Shown piece by piece: positions 31,722 to 40,620 of a stretch of 44,267 nt of DNA. The stretch is from NCBI GenBank assembly GCA_027858455.1, contig JAQICQ010000027.1, forward strand, positions 1-44,267, given 5' to 3'. The notes beneath the pieces were generated by a model. That model did not search any database and was not told the DNA's origin. It saw nothing but the letters and a program-made list of their open reading frames with translations. The stretch is from Elusimicrobiota bacterium (GTDB taxonomy: Bacteria; CG03; SLGR01; JAGXOG01). The first letter of the stretch is position 1. Each line of letters begins with the position of its first letter. A program made the position numbers and the translations under genes.

Positions 31722-32351
31722 ATGGGAAAATTTCAAGATAAAATAAAAGGTCAGTTTTTTACAGGTATAATTGTTCTAATGCCGTTAGGGCTTACGGCAT
31801 GGATAGTATGGGTTCTTTTCAGAGTTATAGGGAAAAGGTTTTTGCCGCTTTTTGAAAATTATCAAGCCCTTGCGGACTTACCGCTTGCCGCGCGGATGAC
31901 AATAAGCGCTTTTCTAACGGTTATTGTTATCTGGGCTATAGGCTTTCTGGCAAGAAATTTTATAGGGAAAGGTCTTCTTCACTGGCTTGAAAAGTTATTG
32001 TTAAAGACGCCCGTGGTATCTAAAATTTATAAAACTATAAGGCAGTTGACGGATTCCATGTTTGTCAACAAACAGGCTTTTAAGGAAGTGGCTTTGATTG
32101 AGTATCCCCGCCGTGGATTATATACGGTAGTGTTTGTAACTAATGCAGACATAGAAGATAAAAAAGGCAAAGATTTAACGGCTGTATTTATTCCTTCAAC
32201 CCCTAACCCGACGACAGGTTACTGCATATTACTTCCGACAGAAGATGTTAAAAAACTTTCAATAAGTGTAAATCAGGCAATGGAATTTATATTTTCAGGC
32301 GGGATACTGGTTCCCGGAGATATGGAATTTCCTGATTTTGAAAAAAAGTAA
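31722..32351 (+). CDS. DUF502 family membrane protein
   Basis: The 209-residue protein has two membrane helices (FFTGIIVLMPLGLTAWIVWVL and MTISAFLTVIVIWAIGFLAR) and the DUF502 marks PVVSKIYKTIRQL and IPSTPNPTTGYCILLP. It is a widespread membrane protein of unknown function. It starts 2 bp after pth and is 23 bp before hppA. Confidence 0.92.
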   Translation: MGKFQDKIKGQFFTGIIVLMPLGLTAWIVWVLFRVIGKRFLPLFENYQALADLPLAARMTISAFLTVIVIWAIGFLARNFIGKGLLHWLEKLLLKTPVVSKIYKTIRQLTDSMFVNKQAFKEVALIEYPRRGLYTVVFVTNADIEDKKGKDLTAVFIPSTPNPTTGYCILLPTEDVKKLSISVNQAMEFIFSGGILVPGDMEFPDFEKK

Positions 32352-32374
32352 GTTAAGGAACAAAGGAGGATTAC

Positions 32375-34420
32375 ATGTTTAGCGGATTTGTAGGAGATTA
32401 CAGTTCACTTTGGATAGCGGCCGGGTGCGGTGTGCTTGGACTTTTGTTCGTATGGATGACTTCACGGGCAGTTATGAAAAACGACCCCGGAGATCAGAAA
32501 GTCAGGACTATATCCCGTAAGATACAAAAGGGAGCCATGACTTTTTTAAAGAGAGAATACAGCTGGATACTTGTATTTGTATTAACTCTGGCTGTTATAA
32601 TATTTTTTACGATTGCAAAGGCTACGGCTTTTGCTTTTATTATAGGAGCCGGCTGTTCAATTCTTGCCGGTTATATTGGGATGAGGGTAGCAACTTCCGC
32701 AAACGGCAGAACAGCGACGGCTGCTTCAAAGAGTATATCAAAAGCTCTCGGAGTTGCTTTTCAGGGCGGCGCCGTTATGGGCGTTAGCGTAGTAGGTCTC
32801 GGACTTTTAGGGCTTGCGCTGGTATATATATTATTAATAAGTATGGGTTTAAAAGAGATGCTTTTGTTTGCTTCTATTGAAAAAGCCACATCTCTTATAA
32901 TAGGTTTTAGTATGGGCGCGTCATCAGTAGCCCTCTTTGGCAGGGTCGGCGGAGGAATCTATACTAAAGCCGCCGATGTAGGGGCCGACCTTGTAGGTAA
33001 GGTTGAAGCAGGTATCCCGGAAGACGATCCCAGGAACCCGGCGGTCATAGCCGATAACGTCGGAGATAATGTCGGCGATGTAGCCGGTATGGGCGCCGAC
33101 CTTTATGAGTCTTATGTAGGCGCTATAATTTCAGCGATGGTAATTGCGGTAGCCGCAAACAATACTCAGGGTATAATGCTGGCTTTCTTAATCGCCGGAT
33201 GGGGGATAATTGCGTCAATAATCGGTGTGTTTTTTGTAAAAGCAGGCAGAGCTCAGCCTCAAAAAGCTCTGAGAAACGGGATGATAGTTTCTTCGGTCGG
33301 ATTGCTTGCGGGAACGTTTTTACTGGCCCGCTACTGGTATCCGACTTTTGATCCTTTCTGGTCGGTTCTTGTAGGGCTTGCAGCCGGTATAATAGTAGGT
33401 TATACGGCAGAATATTATACTTCCGGCAAAAAAGTTCAACAAATTGCCGAAGCCTCAAAGACCGGGCCTGCGACAAATATCATATCGGGAATGGCGATAG
33501 GAATGATGTCAACCGCCATACCTCTTGTTGCTATATCAGCGGCAATAGTCATTGCCTACAGCGTCAGCGGAGTATTCGGTGTATCACTTGCCGCTATAGG
33601 AATGCTTTCTATAACCGGCATGACGGTAGCTGTAGATGCATACGGCCCGATAGCCGATAATGCGGCGGGAATTGCCGAAATGGCAGAGATGGGGCAGGAT
33701 GTCAGAGAGCGCGCCGAAGCGCTTGACGCGGTAGGAAATACCACCGCAGCGGTGGGAAAAGGGTTTGCCATAGGTTCAGCGGCGCTTACCGCCATGGCAT
33801 TATTTGTTGCTTTCGCAGAGACGGCCAATATAAGCGTAATTGATATATTAAAACCGTCGGTTGTAGCGGGTATGTTTATAGGCGGAGTAGTTCCGTTTGT
33901 ATTTGCGGCAGCTACTATGAGCGCGGTAGGCAAAGCCGCTTACCGGGTTGTAGAAGAAGTGCGCCGTCAGTTTAAGGAGATTACCGGACTTATGGAAGGT
34001 AATGCAGAGCCGGACTCGGAAAGATGTGTGGACATAACAACCCGAGGGGCTTTAAGAGAGATGGTCCTCCCCGGAGTGCTGGCTATTTTAATACCTATTC
34101 TTGTAGGGTCTCTGCTGGGGCTGACAGCTCTTGGAGGGTTCCTTGCCGGAAGCCTTATTTCCGGAGTTCCGCTGGCAATATTTCTCGCTAATTCAGGCGG
34201 TGCCTGGGATAACGCAAAAAAATGGGTTGAAGAAGGGAATTTAGGCGGAAAGAATTCCGATGTTCATAAAGCAACGGTGATAGGAGATACAGTCGGAGAT
34301 CCGTTTAAAGATACCTCAGGGCCGTCGCTGAATATACTTCTTAAACTTATGGCCGTTGTTTCTCTTGTATTTGCCGGAGCCATAGGAAGCATACATTTTT
34401 ATCTGGCAGGGCTTTTTTAA
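32375..34420 (+). CDS. hppA: Membrane-bound ion-translocating pyrophosphatase, K+-dependent type
   Basis: The 681-residue protein has about 16 membrane helices and the PPi/Mg site DVGADLVGKVEAGIPEDDPR followed by NPAVIADNVGDNVGD. It splits PPi and pumps H+ or Na+. At the cation-dependence site the sequence is GNTTAAVGKG: an Ala (A458) where K+-independent enzymes have Lys and a Gly three residues later, so it should need K+. The pumped ion cannot be told from this by eye. AAGGAGG at about 32362 precedes the ATG. With rnf downstream the region encodes two ways to build an ion gradient without respiration to oxygen. Confidence 0.96.
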   Translation: MFSGFVGDYSSLWIAAGCGVLGLLFVWMTSRAVMKNDPGDQKVRTISRKIQKGAMTFLKREYSWILVFVLTLAVIIFFTIAKATAFAFIIGAGCSILAGYIGMRVATSANGRTATAASKSISKALGVAFQGGAVMGVSVVGLGLLGLALVYILLISMGLKEMLLFASIEKATSLIIGFSMGASSVALFGRVGGGIYTKAADVGADLVGKVEAGIPEDDPRNPAVIADNVGDNVGDVAGMGADLYESYVGAIISAMVIAVAANNTQGIMLAFLIAGWGIIASIIGVFFVKAGRAQPQKALRNGMIVSSVGLLAGTFLLARYWYPTFDPFWSVLVGLAAGIIVGYTAEYYTSGKKVQQIAEASKTGPATNIISGMAIGMMSTAIPLVAISAAIVIAYSVSGVFGVSLAAIGMLSITGMTVAVDAYGPIADNAAGIAEMAEMGQDVRERAEALDAVGNTTAAVGKGFAIGSAALTAMALFVAFAETANISVIDILKPSVVAGMFIGGVVPFVFAAATMSAVGKAAYRVVEEVRRQFKEITGLMEGNAEPDSERCVDITTRGALREMVLPGVLAILIPILVGSLLGLTALGGFLAGSLISGVPLAIFLANSGGAWDNAKKWVEEGNLGGKNSDVHKATVIGDTVGDPFKDTSGPSLNILLKLMAVVSLVFAGAIGSIHFYLAGLF

Positions 34421-34482
34421 TCCGGCCCCGCCCAAAAGATAAAATTGTTATACAGTTCTGTGGCAGGAAGCCGCGCGGATAA

Positions 34483-35481
34483 ATGAACTGCGGGATTATA
34501 GGTTTGCCAAATGTAGGCAAGTCAGCTCTTTTTAATCTTTTAACGGAGAACAATGCCCGCAGTTCAAATTATCCTTATTGCACGGTTGAACCCAATACCG
34601 GTATAGCCTACCTGACAGACAAACGCCTCGATAAACTTAAAGAGGTATTTGATGTTCAAAAAATAGGATATCCTTATATGGATTTTATAGATGTAGCCGG
34701 GCTTCCCCCCGGAGCGTCTAAAGGAGAAGGCCTGGGAAATCAGTTTCTTTCAAATATAAGGGATGCTTACTGTCTTTTGCAGGTGGTAAGAGATTTCAAC
34801 TCTCCCGATGTTTCCCGGTTCGAGCCGTCAAGCTCGACGCCAGTAAGAGACTTTGAGCTTGTGGATGCCGAACTTTTTCTGGCTGATCTTCAGATAGCCG
34901 AAAGAAGGATTGAAGATAATCATCAGTCGGATTATTGGAATAAAACCCGCAGCCGGCTTATGAGGCAGGAGCGCCCCGAACAGGACAGGGACGGAGTTTT
35001 GCTTACGGCAAAACCCATGATAGTTGTTGTCAATATTACCACCGGCAGCGAAAAACCCGAGTTTGACAGGGAGAAAGTTATCTATACCGACATAAAGTTT
35101 CTGGAGGAATTAAAGGCAATGGAACCTGCCGAAAGAGAGGAATTTAAAGATATGAACTCTTCATGGGAATCAGGTATAGATGAAATTATGTTTAAAGTTA
35201 AAGATATGCTTGATATGGTGACTTTTTTTACAGTTGAAGGCGGCAGGGAGGTTAAAGGGCATAATATCAAAAGAGGAAAAAGCGTATATGAGGCCGCCGG
35301 TAAAATTCACAGCGATATGCAAAAGAGTTTTGTGAAAGCGGAGGTCTATAATTACAAACAATTAAAAGAAGCAGGATATATGCCGCGTAAACTCAGGGAG
35401 TCCGGAAAAATCAGAATGGAGGGCCGAGACTACAAGGTTAAAGACGGAGATATAGTTAAAGTAATGTTCGGCTCGCCTTAA
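34483..35481 (+). CDS. ychF: Obg-like ATPase YchF
   Basis: The 332-residue protein has Walker A GLPNVGKSALFNLLT (residues 7-21), switch II DVAGLPPGASKGEGLGNQFL and the C-terminal TGS domain ending YKVKDGDIVKVMF. YchF/OLA1 hydrolyses ATP and binds the ribosome. It is about 30 residues shorter than usual, mainly in the helical coiled region. The Asn-x-x-(E/D)-type base-recognition loop reads VVNITTGSEK, atypical. Confidence 0.93.
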   Translation: MNCGIIGLPNVGKSALFNLLTENNARSSNYPYCTVEPNTGIAYLTDKRLDKLKEVFDVQKIGYPYMDFIDVAGLPPGASKGEGLGNQFLSNIRDAYCLLQVVRDFNSPDVSRFEPSSSTPVRDFELVDAELFLADLQIAERRIEDNHQSDYWNKTRSRLMRQERPEQDRDGVLLTAKPMIVVVNITTGSEKPEFDREKVIYTDIKFLEELKAMEPAEREEFKDMNSSWESGIDEIMFKVKDMLDMVTFFTVEGGREVKGHNIKRGKSVYEAAGKIHSDMQKSFVKAEVYNYKQLKEAGYMPRKLRESGKIRMEGRDYKVKDGDIVKVMFGSP

Positions 35482-35482
35482 T

Positions 35483-35511
35483 TTGTAAAGAAAACTTTAA
35501 AGATATATAAT
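35483..35511 (+). promoter_or_regulatory. Promoter for purU-rnf operon, predicted leaderless
   Basis: TTGTAA at 35483-35488 and a perfect TATAAT at 35506-35511 with a 17-base spacer. The -10 box ends six bases before the ATG at 35518, with no ribosome binding site between, so the mRNA would begin at or beside the start codon. Confidence 0.6.
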
Positions 35512-35517
35512 CAAAAA

Positions 35518-36390
35518 ATGAATAAAAAAGATAATGCTATACTTTTAATATCGTGTCCGGACAGGCAGGGGCTTATAGCCGCTGTCTCTGAGTTTATACA
35601 TAGTAATAATGGCAACATTGAAGATGCCGACCAGCATGTAGACCGCAGAAGTAATGTTTTTTTTATGAGGATAGAATGGGAACTCAATAATTTTAATATA
35701 GACCGTAATCAGATAGAGAAAGAGTTTTTGCCCATAGCTGAAAAGTTCAATATGAAATGGACTTTAAGTTTCAGTAAAGATAAAATAAAAACAGCGATTT
35801 TTGTTTCAAAATATCTTCACTGTCTATACGATATTCTTTACAAATACCGAGAGGGACAGCTTCATTTAGATATTTCTCTCATAATTTCCAATCATTCCGA
35901 TGCGGCGGATATTGCAAAACAGTTTGGTATAAAATATGTAATAATTGAGAAAAACAAAGAAAATAAGATTAAGCAGGAAGAAAAAGAGATGGCCCTTTTA
36001 AAAAAACACGATATTGATACTGTTATACTTGCCCGGTATATGCAGATATTATCTAAAAAGTTTGTGGATAATTATAGGTTTAAAATTATTAATATACATC
36101 ATTCTTTCCTGCCCGCATTTGTCGGCGCTAAACCTTACGAACAGGCTTTTACCCGGGGAGTAAAGATTATCGGGGCTACCGGCCATTACGTTACCGAAGA
36201 GCTTGACCGCGGCCCTATAATAGAGCAGGATGTAACAAGGGTAAGCCACAGGGATTCTGTTGAAGATCTTAAAAGAATTGGTGAAGAGTTAGAGAAATTT
36301 GTGCTCAGCAGGGCGGTAAGATGGCATGCCGGAAAAAAGATCCTTGTTTACAAAACCTCGGAGGGCAACAAAACAGTTGTATTTGATTAA
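35518..36390 (+). CDS. purU: Formyltetrahydrofolate deformylase
   Basis: The 290-residue protein has an N-terminal ACT domain (ILLISCPDRQGLIAAVSEFI) and a formyl-transferase-type hydrolase domain with NIHHSFLPAFVGAKPYEQAF, IIGATGHYVTEELDRGPII and the closing QDVTRVSH. PurU releases formate and THF from 10-formyl-THF. Its position as first gene before rnfC is unusual and may point to formate metabolism linked with the Rnf complex (inference). Confidence 0.95.
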   Translation: MNKKDNAILLISCPDRQGLIAAVSEFIHSNNGNIEDADQHVDRRSNVFFMRIEWELNNFNIDRNQIEKEFLPIAEKFNMKWTLSFSKDKIKTAIFVSKYLHCLYDILYKYREGQLHLDISLIISNHSDAADIAKQFGIKYVIIEKNKENKIKQEEKEMALLKKHDIDTVILARYMQILSKKFVDNYRFKIINIHHSFLPAFVGAKPYEQAFTRGVKIIGATGHYVTEELDRGPIIEQDVTRVSHRDSVEDLKRIGEELEKFVLSRAVRWHAGKKILVYKTSEGNKTVVFD

Positions 36391-36408
36391 GCAAAGTTAA
36401 GAGTATAG

Positions 36409-37686
36409 ATGAAAAGCGGAATTAAAATAAAAGCGCATAAAGATATTACGAGGTTTGAAAAGATAGGAAATATTCCTGTTCCTGATGAGGTTGCGCTCTG
36501 CACAAAACAGCACATCGGAAAACCCTCAGAAATTATAGTTAAAAGGGGGGATATGGTTAAAAAAGGACAGCTTGTAGCCAGAGCGGCTAAAGGCTGTTCG
36601 GCAAATCTCCATTCTTCCATAGCCGGTAAAGTAAAAGCCATATCAAACTTGCCTTCAATAAGCGGGGGAACTACAAAATCAATAATAGTTAAAAAAGAAG
36701 GTAGTCAGGATACCGATTTTATGGAACCTTTAAGTGAGATAAATGCAGCCGCGGTAAGAGAAAGGGTAAAAGAAGCCGGTATAATAGGAATGGGAGGCGC
36801 AGGTTTTCCCACCCATATAAAACTTAATCCTCCGGGGGAAATAGATATTTCTATACTTAACGGGTGTGAATGCGAACCATTTTTGACATCAGACGAAAGG
36901 ATGATGATAGAAAATGCCGAAGAAATAGTCGGGGGGTTTAGCTATATTATAAAAGCAACCGGAGCTGAAAAAGGAATTATAGGAATAGAAGACGATAAAC
37001 CTGACGCCGCCGCCGCAATGAAAAGAGCGGCCGGGAAAATGGCCGGGAAAAATATAGAAGTGGTGATTCTTCCTAAAGTTTATCCTCAGGGTTACGAAAA
37101 GATGTTAATAACTGCAATTACCGGCAGGGAGGTGCCTTCTGGCGGACTTCCGCACGATGTAGGCGTTTCTGTACATAATGTCAGGACAAGTAAAGCGGTT
37201 TTTGACGCAGTTGCCTCTGGTAGACCTTCAATAGATACTATAGTAACTGTTTCGGGTGAAAGTATAATAAATAAATCCAATATCAGGGTTCCTATTGGTA
37301 CTTCTGTTTCCAACCTTTTACAATACTATAATATTCAGTATTTAAGAGAAATATCACTGATATCCGGCGGGCCCATAATGGGGGAAGGGGTGGATTATTT
37401 AGATATGCCTGTAACAAAGACGACTACGGGCATATTGGCATTTAAATATAAAGTTGAAAACCAGATGAGATGTATAAGATGCGGAAAGTGTGTGGATGGC
37501 TGCCCCATGGGGCTTGTTCCACAGGAATTAAACAGGTTTTTTTCAGGCGGTGATTATGAAAAGATGGCGGATGCCGGGTTGGAAGAATGTATGGAGTGCG
37601 GCTGCTGCGCCTATATTTGTCCTTCAAAAATTCCGCTGGTTTATAATTTTATGGTAGCCAAGGCAGCCCGGTCAGGGGTGAAATAA
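36409..37686 (+). CDS. rnfC: Rnf electron transport complex subunit C
   Basis: The 425-residue protein has an N-terminal biotin/lipoyl-like region (KQHIGKPSEIIVKRGDMVKKGQ), an NADH/flavin-binding NuoF-like domain with GMGGAGFPTHIKL, and two ferredoxin-type clusters: C355/C358/C361/C365 and C394/C397/C400/C404. RnfC is the peripheral subunit that handles NAD(H). 18 bp after purU. In usual operons rnfD follows; here rnfG comes next after 29 bp. Confidence 0.96.
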   Translation: MKSGIKIKAHKDITRFEKIGNIPVPDEVALCTKQHIGKPSEIIVKRGDMVKKGQLVARAAKGCSANLHSSIAGKVKAISNLPSISGGTTKSIIVKKEGSQDTDFMEPLSEINAAAVRERVKEAGIIGMGGAGFPTHIKLNPPGEIDISILNGCECEPFLTSDERMMIENAEEIVGGFSYIIKATGAEKGIIGIEDDKPDAAAAMKRAAGKMAGKNIEVVILPKVYPQGYEKMLITAITGREVPSGGLPHDVGVSVHNVRTSKAVFDAVASGRPSIDTIVTVSGESIINKSNIRVPIGTSVSNLLQYYNIQYLREISLISGGPIMGEGVDYLDMPVTKTTTGILAFKYKVENQMRCIRCGKCVDGCPMGLVPQELNRFFSGGDYEKMADAGLEECMECGCCAYICPSKIPLVYNFMVAKAARSGVK

Positions 37687-37715
37687 GATAAAATATATAT
37701 TATGAGACAGTTAGC

Positions 37716-38231
37716 ATGAAAAATCTTACAATAAAAATGCTTTTAGTTCTTGGAGGGGTATCTGTTATATCAGCGGGATTTTTAGGTTATGTATATACGG
37801 CCACCTACGATCGCATAGAATTAAACAGGGAGAAAAGAGTAAAAGAAGCAATATACAAGGTTCTCCCGGAAATTGATGACTATGAAAAAATAAGCGCGGA
37901 ACCTGATATTTTCAAGGGCACCGGCGGTGGCGTTAAATCCGGTTACGCAGTGTTGGCCGGCGGGATGGGGTTTCAGGGTGAAATAACTATGATGGTTGGC
38001 GTAAATGAGGAAGTTAACCGGCTTATGGGAATAAGCGTACTTGAGTCGGTAGAAACTCCGGGACTGGGGGATAAAATAAAAGGAATTGATTTTCGAAAGC
38101 AATTCAGAGGAATGCCTATTCTCCGTCAGAAAGGTATTAAAGTCAATGCAATAACCGGCGCGACTATTTCGTCTGACGCGGTAGAAAAAATAATACAAAA
38201 GGCTATAAAAGATGTTAAAAGAATTCATTAA
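37716..38231 (+). CDS. rnfG: Rnf complex subunit G (FMN-binding)
   Basis: The 171-residue protein has one N-terminal membrane helix and an FMN_bind domain ending in AITGATISSDAV. T150 in TGAT is the site where ApbE would attach FMN; the usual acidic residue four positions ahead is Asn. No apbE gene is in this window. 29 bp after rnfC, its end overlaps rnfE by 20 bp. Confidence 0.93.
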   Translation: MKNLTIKMLLVLGGVSVISAGFLGYVYTATYDRIELNREKRVKEAIYKVLPEIDDYEKISAEPDIFKGTGGGVKSGYAVLAGGMGFQGEITMMVGVNEEVNRLMGISVLESVETPGLGDKIKGIDFRKQFRGMPILRQKGIKVNAITGATISSDAVEKIIQKAIKDVKRIH

Positions 38232-38817
38232 GGGGCTTTGGAAAGATAATCCTGTCTTAAGGCAGCTTTTGGGTATGTGCCCGACCCTGGCGGTGACGAC
38301 TACCGCCTTAAACGGTATGGCGATGGGGCTGGCTACGACATTTGTGGTGGTAAGCGCGGGAATAGTGGTGTCTCTGTCCCGTAAATTAATACCCAAACAG
38401 GTTAGGATTCCGGTCTTTACCGTAATTATTGCTACTTTTGTTACAGTAGTTGATATGGTTTTAAAGGCCTATTTTCCTCAGTTGAGCAGCGCATTAGGAC
38501 CTTATGTCCCCCTTATTGTAGTTAACTGTTTAATACTTGGCCGTCAGGAAGCCTTTACTTCTAAAAATCCGATACATCTGGCAATAAGCGACACATTCGG
38601 TATGGGGCTGGGATTTACTTTTATCCTCATAGTTTTAGGCTCGGTAAGAGAGCTAATAGGCGCAGGGACCTGGTTTGGGACGGTAATCTTTCCGACGGGG
38701 CCGGCGGGATTTAAGCCGCTGGTTATTATGGTTCTTCCTGCCGGCGCTTTTATAACCCTGGGTTTGATAGCCGCGCTTTATAATTTAATAAATCTCAAAG
38801 TTAAAGGAGAAGTATAG
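38212..38817 (+). CDS. rnfE: Rnf complex subunit E
   Basis: The 201-residue protein has six helices and the family motif LGMCPTLAVTTTALNGMAMG near the start, with PLIVVNCLILGRQEAF. RnfE and RnfA are paired, inverted membrane subunits that hold an iron centre at the membrane middle. It overlaps rnfG and ends 2 bp before rnfA. Confidence 0.96.
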   Translation: MLKEFIKGLWKDNPVLRQLLGMCPTLAVTTTALNGMAMGLATTFVVVSAGIVVSLSRKLIPKQVRIPVFTVIIATFVTVVDMVLKAYFPQLSSALGPYVPLIVVNCLILGRQEAFTSKNPIHLAISDTFGMGLGFTFILIVLGSVRELIGAGTWFGTVIFPTGPAGFKPLVIMVLPAGAFITLGLIAALYNLINLKVKGEV

Positions 38818-38819
38818 AT

Positions 38820-39407
38820 ATGTCGCTTGCGGCTATATTTCTTTCTGCGGTACTTGTTAATAATTTTGTTCTTTATTATTTTTTAGGTATATGCCCGTTC
38901 CTGGGGGTTTCTTCAAAAATAGACTCAGCTCTCGGTATAGGGATGGCTACGACATTTGTTATGACAATGACGGTCTTTGTGACCTGGCCGCTTTATTATT
39001 ATATAATATCACCGGAGACAGGGTTCAATCTGCCTTTTTTGGAATATGTAGTATTTATACTTGTGATTGCCTCGCTTGTTCAGTTTGTAGAGATGTTTAT
39101 AAGAAAATTTTTCAGCCATCTTTATAAGGCCCTCGGTATTTACCTGCCGCTGATAACTACAAACTGCGCGATTCTCGGTATGGCTCTCTTTATGGTTCTC
39201 AGAGAATACAGTTATATAGAAAGTATGGTATTTGGATTCAGCGCGGGGGTGGGTTTTACTATGGTTATAACTATTATGGCCGGGATAAGAGAAGACATGA
39301 AATATGCGCCTATCCCGAAAATATTTAAAGGCGCTCCGGTTACTTTAATAACCGCCGGCCTTCTGGCCCTGGCTTTTATGGGATTTTCAGGTATTTTGTC
39401 ACCATAG
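38820..39407 (+). CDS. rnfA: Rnf complex subunit A
   Basis: The 195-residue protein has six helices with NNFVLYYFLGICPFLGVS and PLITTNCAILG, the cysteine motifs that bind the shared iron cluster with RnfE. Follows rnfE by 2 bp and precedes rnfB by 12 bp. Confidence 0.96.
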   Translation: MSLAAIFLSAVLVNNFVLYYFLGICPFLGVSSKIDSALGIGMATTFVMTMTVFVTWPLYYYIISPETGFNLPFLEYVVFILVIASLVQFVEMFIRKFFSHLYKALGIYLPLITTNCAILGMALFMVLREYSYIESMVFGFSAGVGFTMVITIMAGIREDMKYAPIPKIFKGAPVTLITAGLLALAFMGFSGILSP

Positions 39408-39419
39408 GAAGAGAGAAAG

Positions 39420-40226
39420 ATGATTATTAAAAGTATATTGATATTCGGAGCTATTGCCATTTTTGCAGGAATTATTCTGGCTCTTGCCTATCTTAAACTT
39501 AAAGTTAAGGATAATCCTGTAGTTGAAAAACTTGTTGATGTTTTACCGGGGCTTAACTGCGGAGCGTGCGGGTATGTTTCCTGTCATGAATACGCGGCAG
39601 CTATGTCGGAAACTATGTCGGAAGAAAGAGCAGAATTAAATCTTTGCCGTCCCGGAGGTGAAAATATTGTAAATCAAATCTCTGATATTTTAGGTGTTGA
39701 ATCGGAGGGGGATTCTAAAAAAGTCAAGGCGGTGGTAAGGTGTGGCGTAAAAGACAGAAAGAAAAGCGCCATTTACGAGGGACCCGTGGATTGCACCTCC
39801 ATGAATTTAATAGGGGGAGGGATGGCCTGCAGATACGGTTGTCTTGGCTGCGGCGACTGCGCGCGGGCCTGTCTGTTTGACGCAATTACGCTTAATGAAA
39901 ATAATCTGCCGGTTGTAAACTATGGCAGATGTACCGGTTGCGGACTTTGTGTTGATTCTTGTCCCCGTGATATTATTACTCTTAAAGAACCTGATAATGA
40001 TGAGATAATTTATGTTGCTTGTATGTCTGTGCAATCAGCGAAAGACACAAAAACTATTTGCGGCGATGGCTGTATCGGATGTAAGATTTGCGAACGCAAG
40101 GCTCCGGAAGGAATGTTTAGCGTAAAAGAAGATTTAGCCTCGGTTAAAAATCAGGCAGGTGAAGTAGATATAGAAAGTATTAAATGCCCCCCGGATTGTA
40201 TAGATGTCCTCAAAAGAAACAGTTAA
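39420..40226 (+). CDS. rnfB: Rnf complex subunit B (ferredoxin-type)
   Basis: The 268-residue protein has an N-terminal membrane anchor, the 4Fe-4S motif LNCGACGYVSCHEYAAAM with a later Cys (NLCRPGG), and C-terminal ferredoxin clusters in GCLGCGDCARACLFDAI and GRCTGCGLCVDSCPRDI. It passes electrons from reduced ferredoxin into the complex. Its end overlaps the RseC-like gene by 23 bp. Confidence 0.96.
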   Translation: MIIKSILIFGAIAIFAGIILALAYLKLKVKDNPVVEKLVDVLPGLNCGACGYVSCHEYAAAMSETMSEERAELNLCRPGGENIVNQISDILGVESEGDSKKVKAVVRCGVKDRKKSAIYEGPVDCTSMNLIGGGMACRYGCLGCGDCARACLFDAITLNENNLPVVNYGRCTGCGLCVDSCPRDIITLKEPDNDEIIYVACMSVQSAKDTKTICGDGCIGCKICERKAPEGMFSVKEDLASVKNQAGEVDIESIKCPPDCIDVLKRNS

Positions 40227-40620
40227 AATAAGAGGCCGTATAACGGACATATCACATTTATCAATAAAAGTTACAATTAACAATGCATCCGAATGCAGTG
40301 ATTGTAATATATGTTCCGGCCCCGGCGGCCGCAGCGTAACTGTTCCGTACAGTAAAGGGTTCAATGAGAAAGAGTTCAATGAGGGAGAAAATGTTTCAGT
40401 TAATATTCCCTGTTCCCTGCTTAGCGGAATTTCTTTTCTTATATATTTCATACCGGCTCTGTTTTTGCTGGCCGGTTTTATAGCAGGATATACCGCCGGA
40501 GGGAATCTAACAGCCGTGATTAGCGCTCTTTGCTCTCTTGCGATAAGCTACATAATTGTGAAAGTTATTACTTTTAACAGACTTAAAAATTTTATAGATA
40601 TTACTCATGTCGAAAGTTAA
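40204..40620 (+). CDS. RseC/MucC-family (SoxR-reducing system) protein
   Basis: The 138-residue protein has the RseC layout: an N-terminal strand-rich part (GRITDISHLSIKVTI), a Cys cluster ECSDCNIC, then two membrane helices (LLSGISFLIYFIPALFLLAGFIAG and AVISALCSLAISYIIV) and a short tail. In E. coli rseC is tied to the Rsx (Rnf) complex that keeps SoxR reduced. Its overlap with rnfB supports a joint role. SoxR itself is not seen. Confidence 0.9.
   Translation: MSSKETVKIRGRITDISHLSIKVTINNASECSDCNICSGPGGRSVTVPYSKGFNEKEFNEGENVSVNIPCSLLSGISFLIYFIPALFLLAGFIAGYTAGGNLTAVISALCSLAISYIIVKVITFNRLKNFIDITHVES

Noticed and set aside
33123..33933. Two long minus-strand open frames within hppA
   Set aside because: They are antisense shadows of the membrane pyrophosphatase; strongly biased composition and no start signals.
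34396..34431. Terminator after hppA (GGCAGGGC/GCCCCGCC)
   Set aside because: The stem has a mismatch and is not followed by a T tract; ychF begins 50 bp later.
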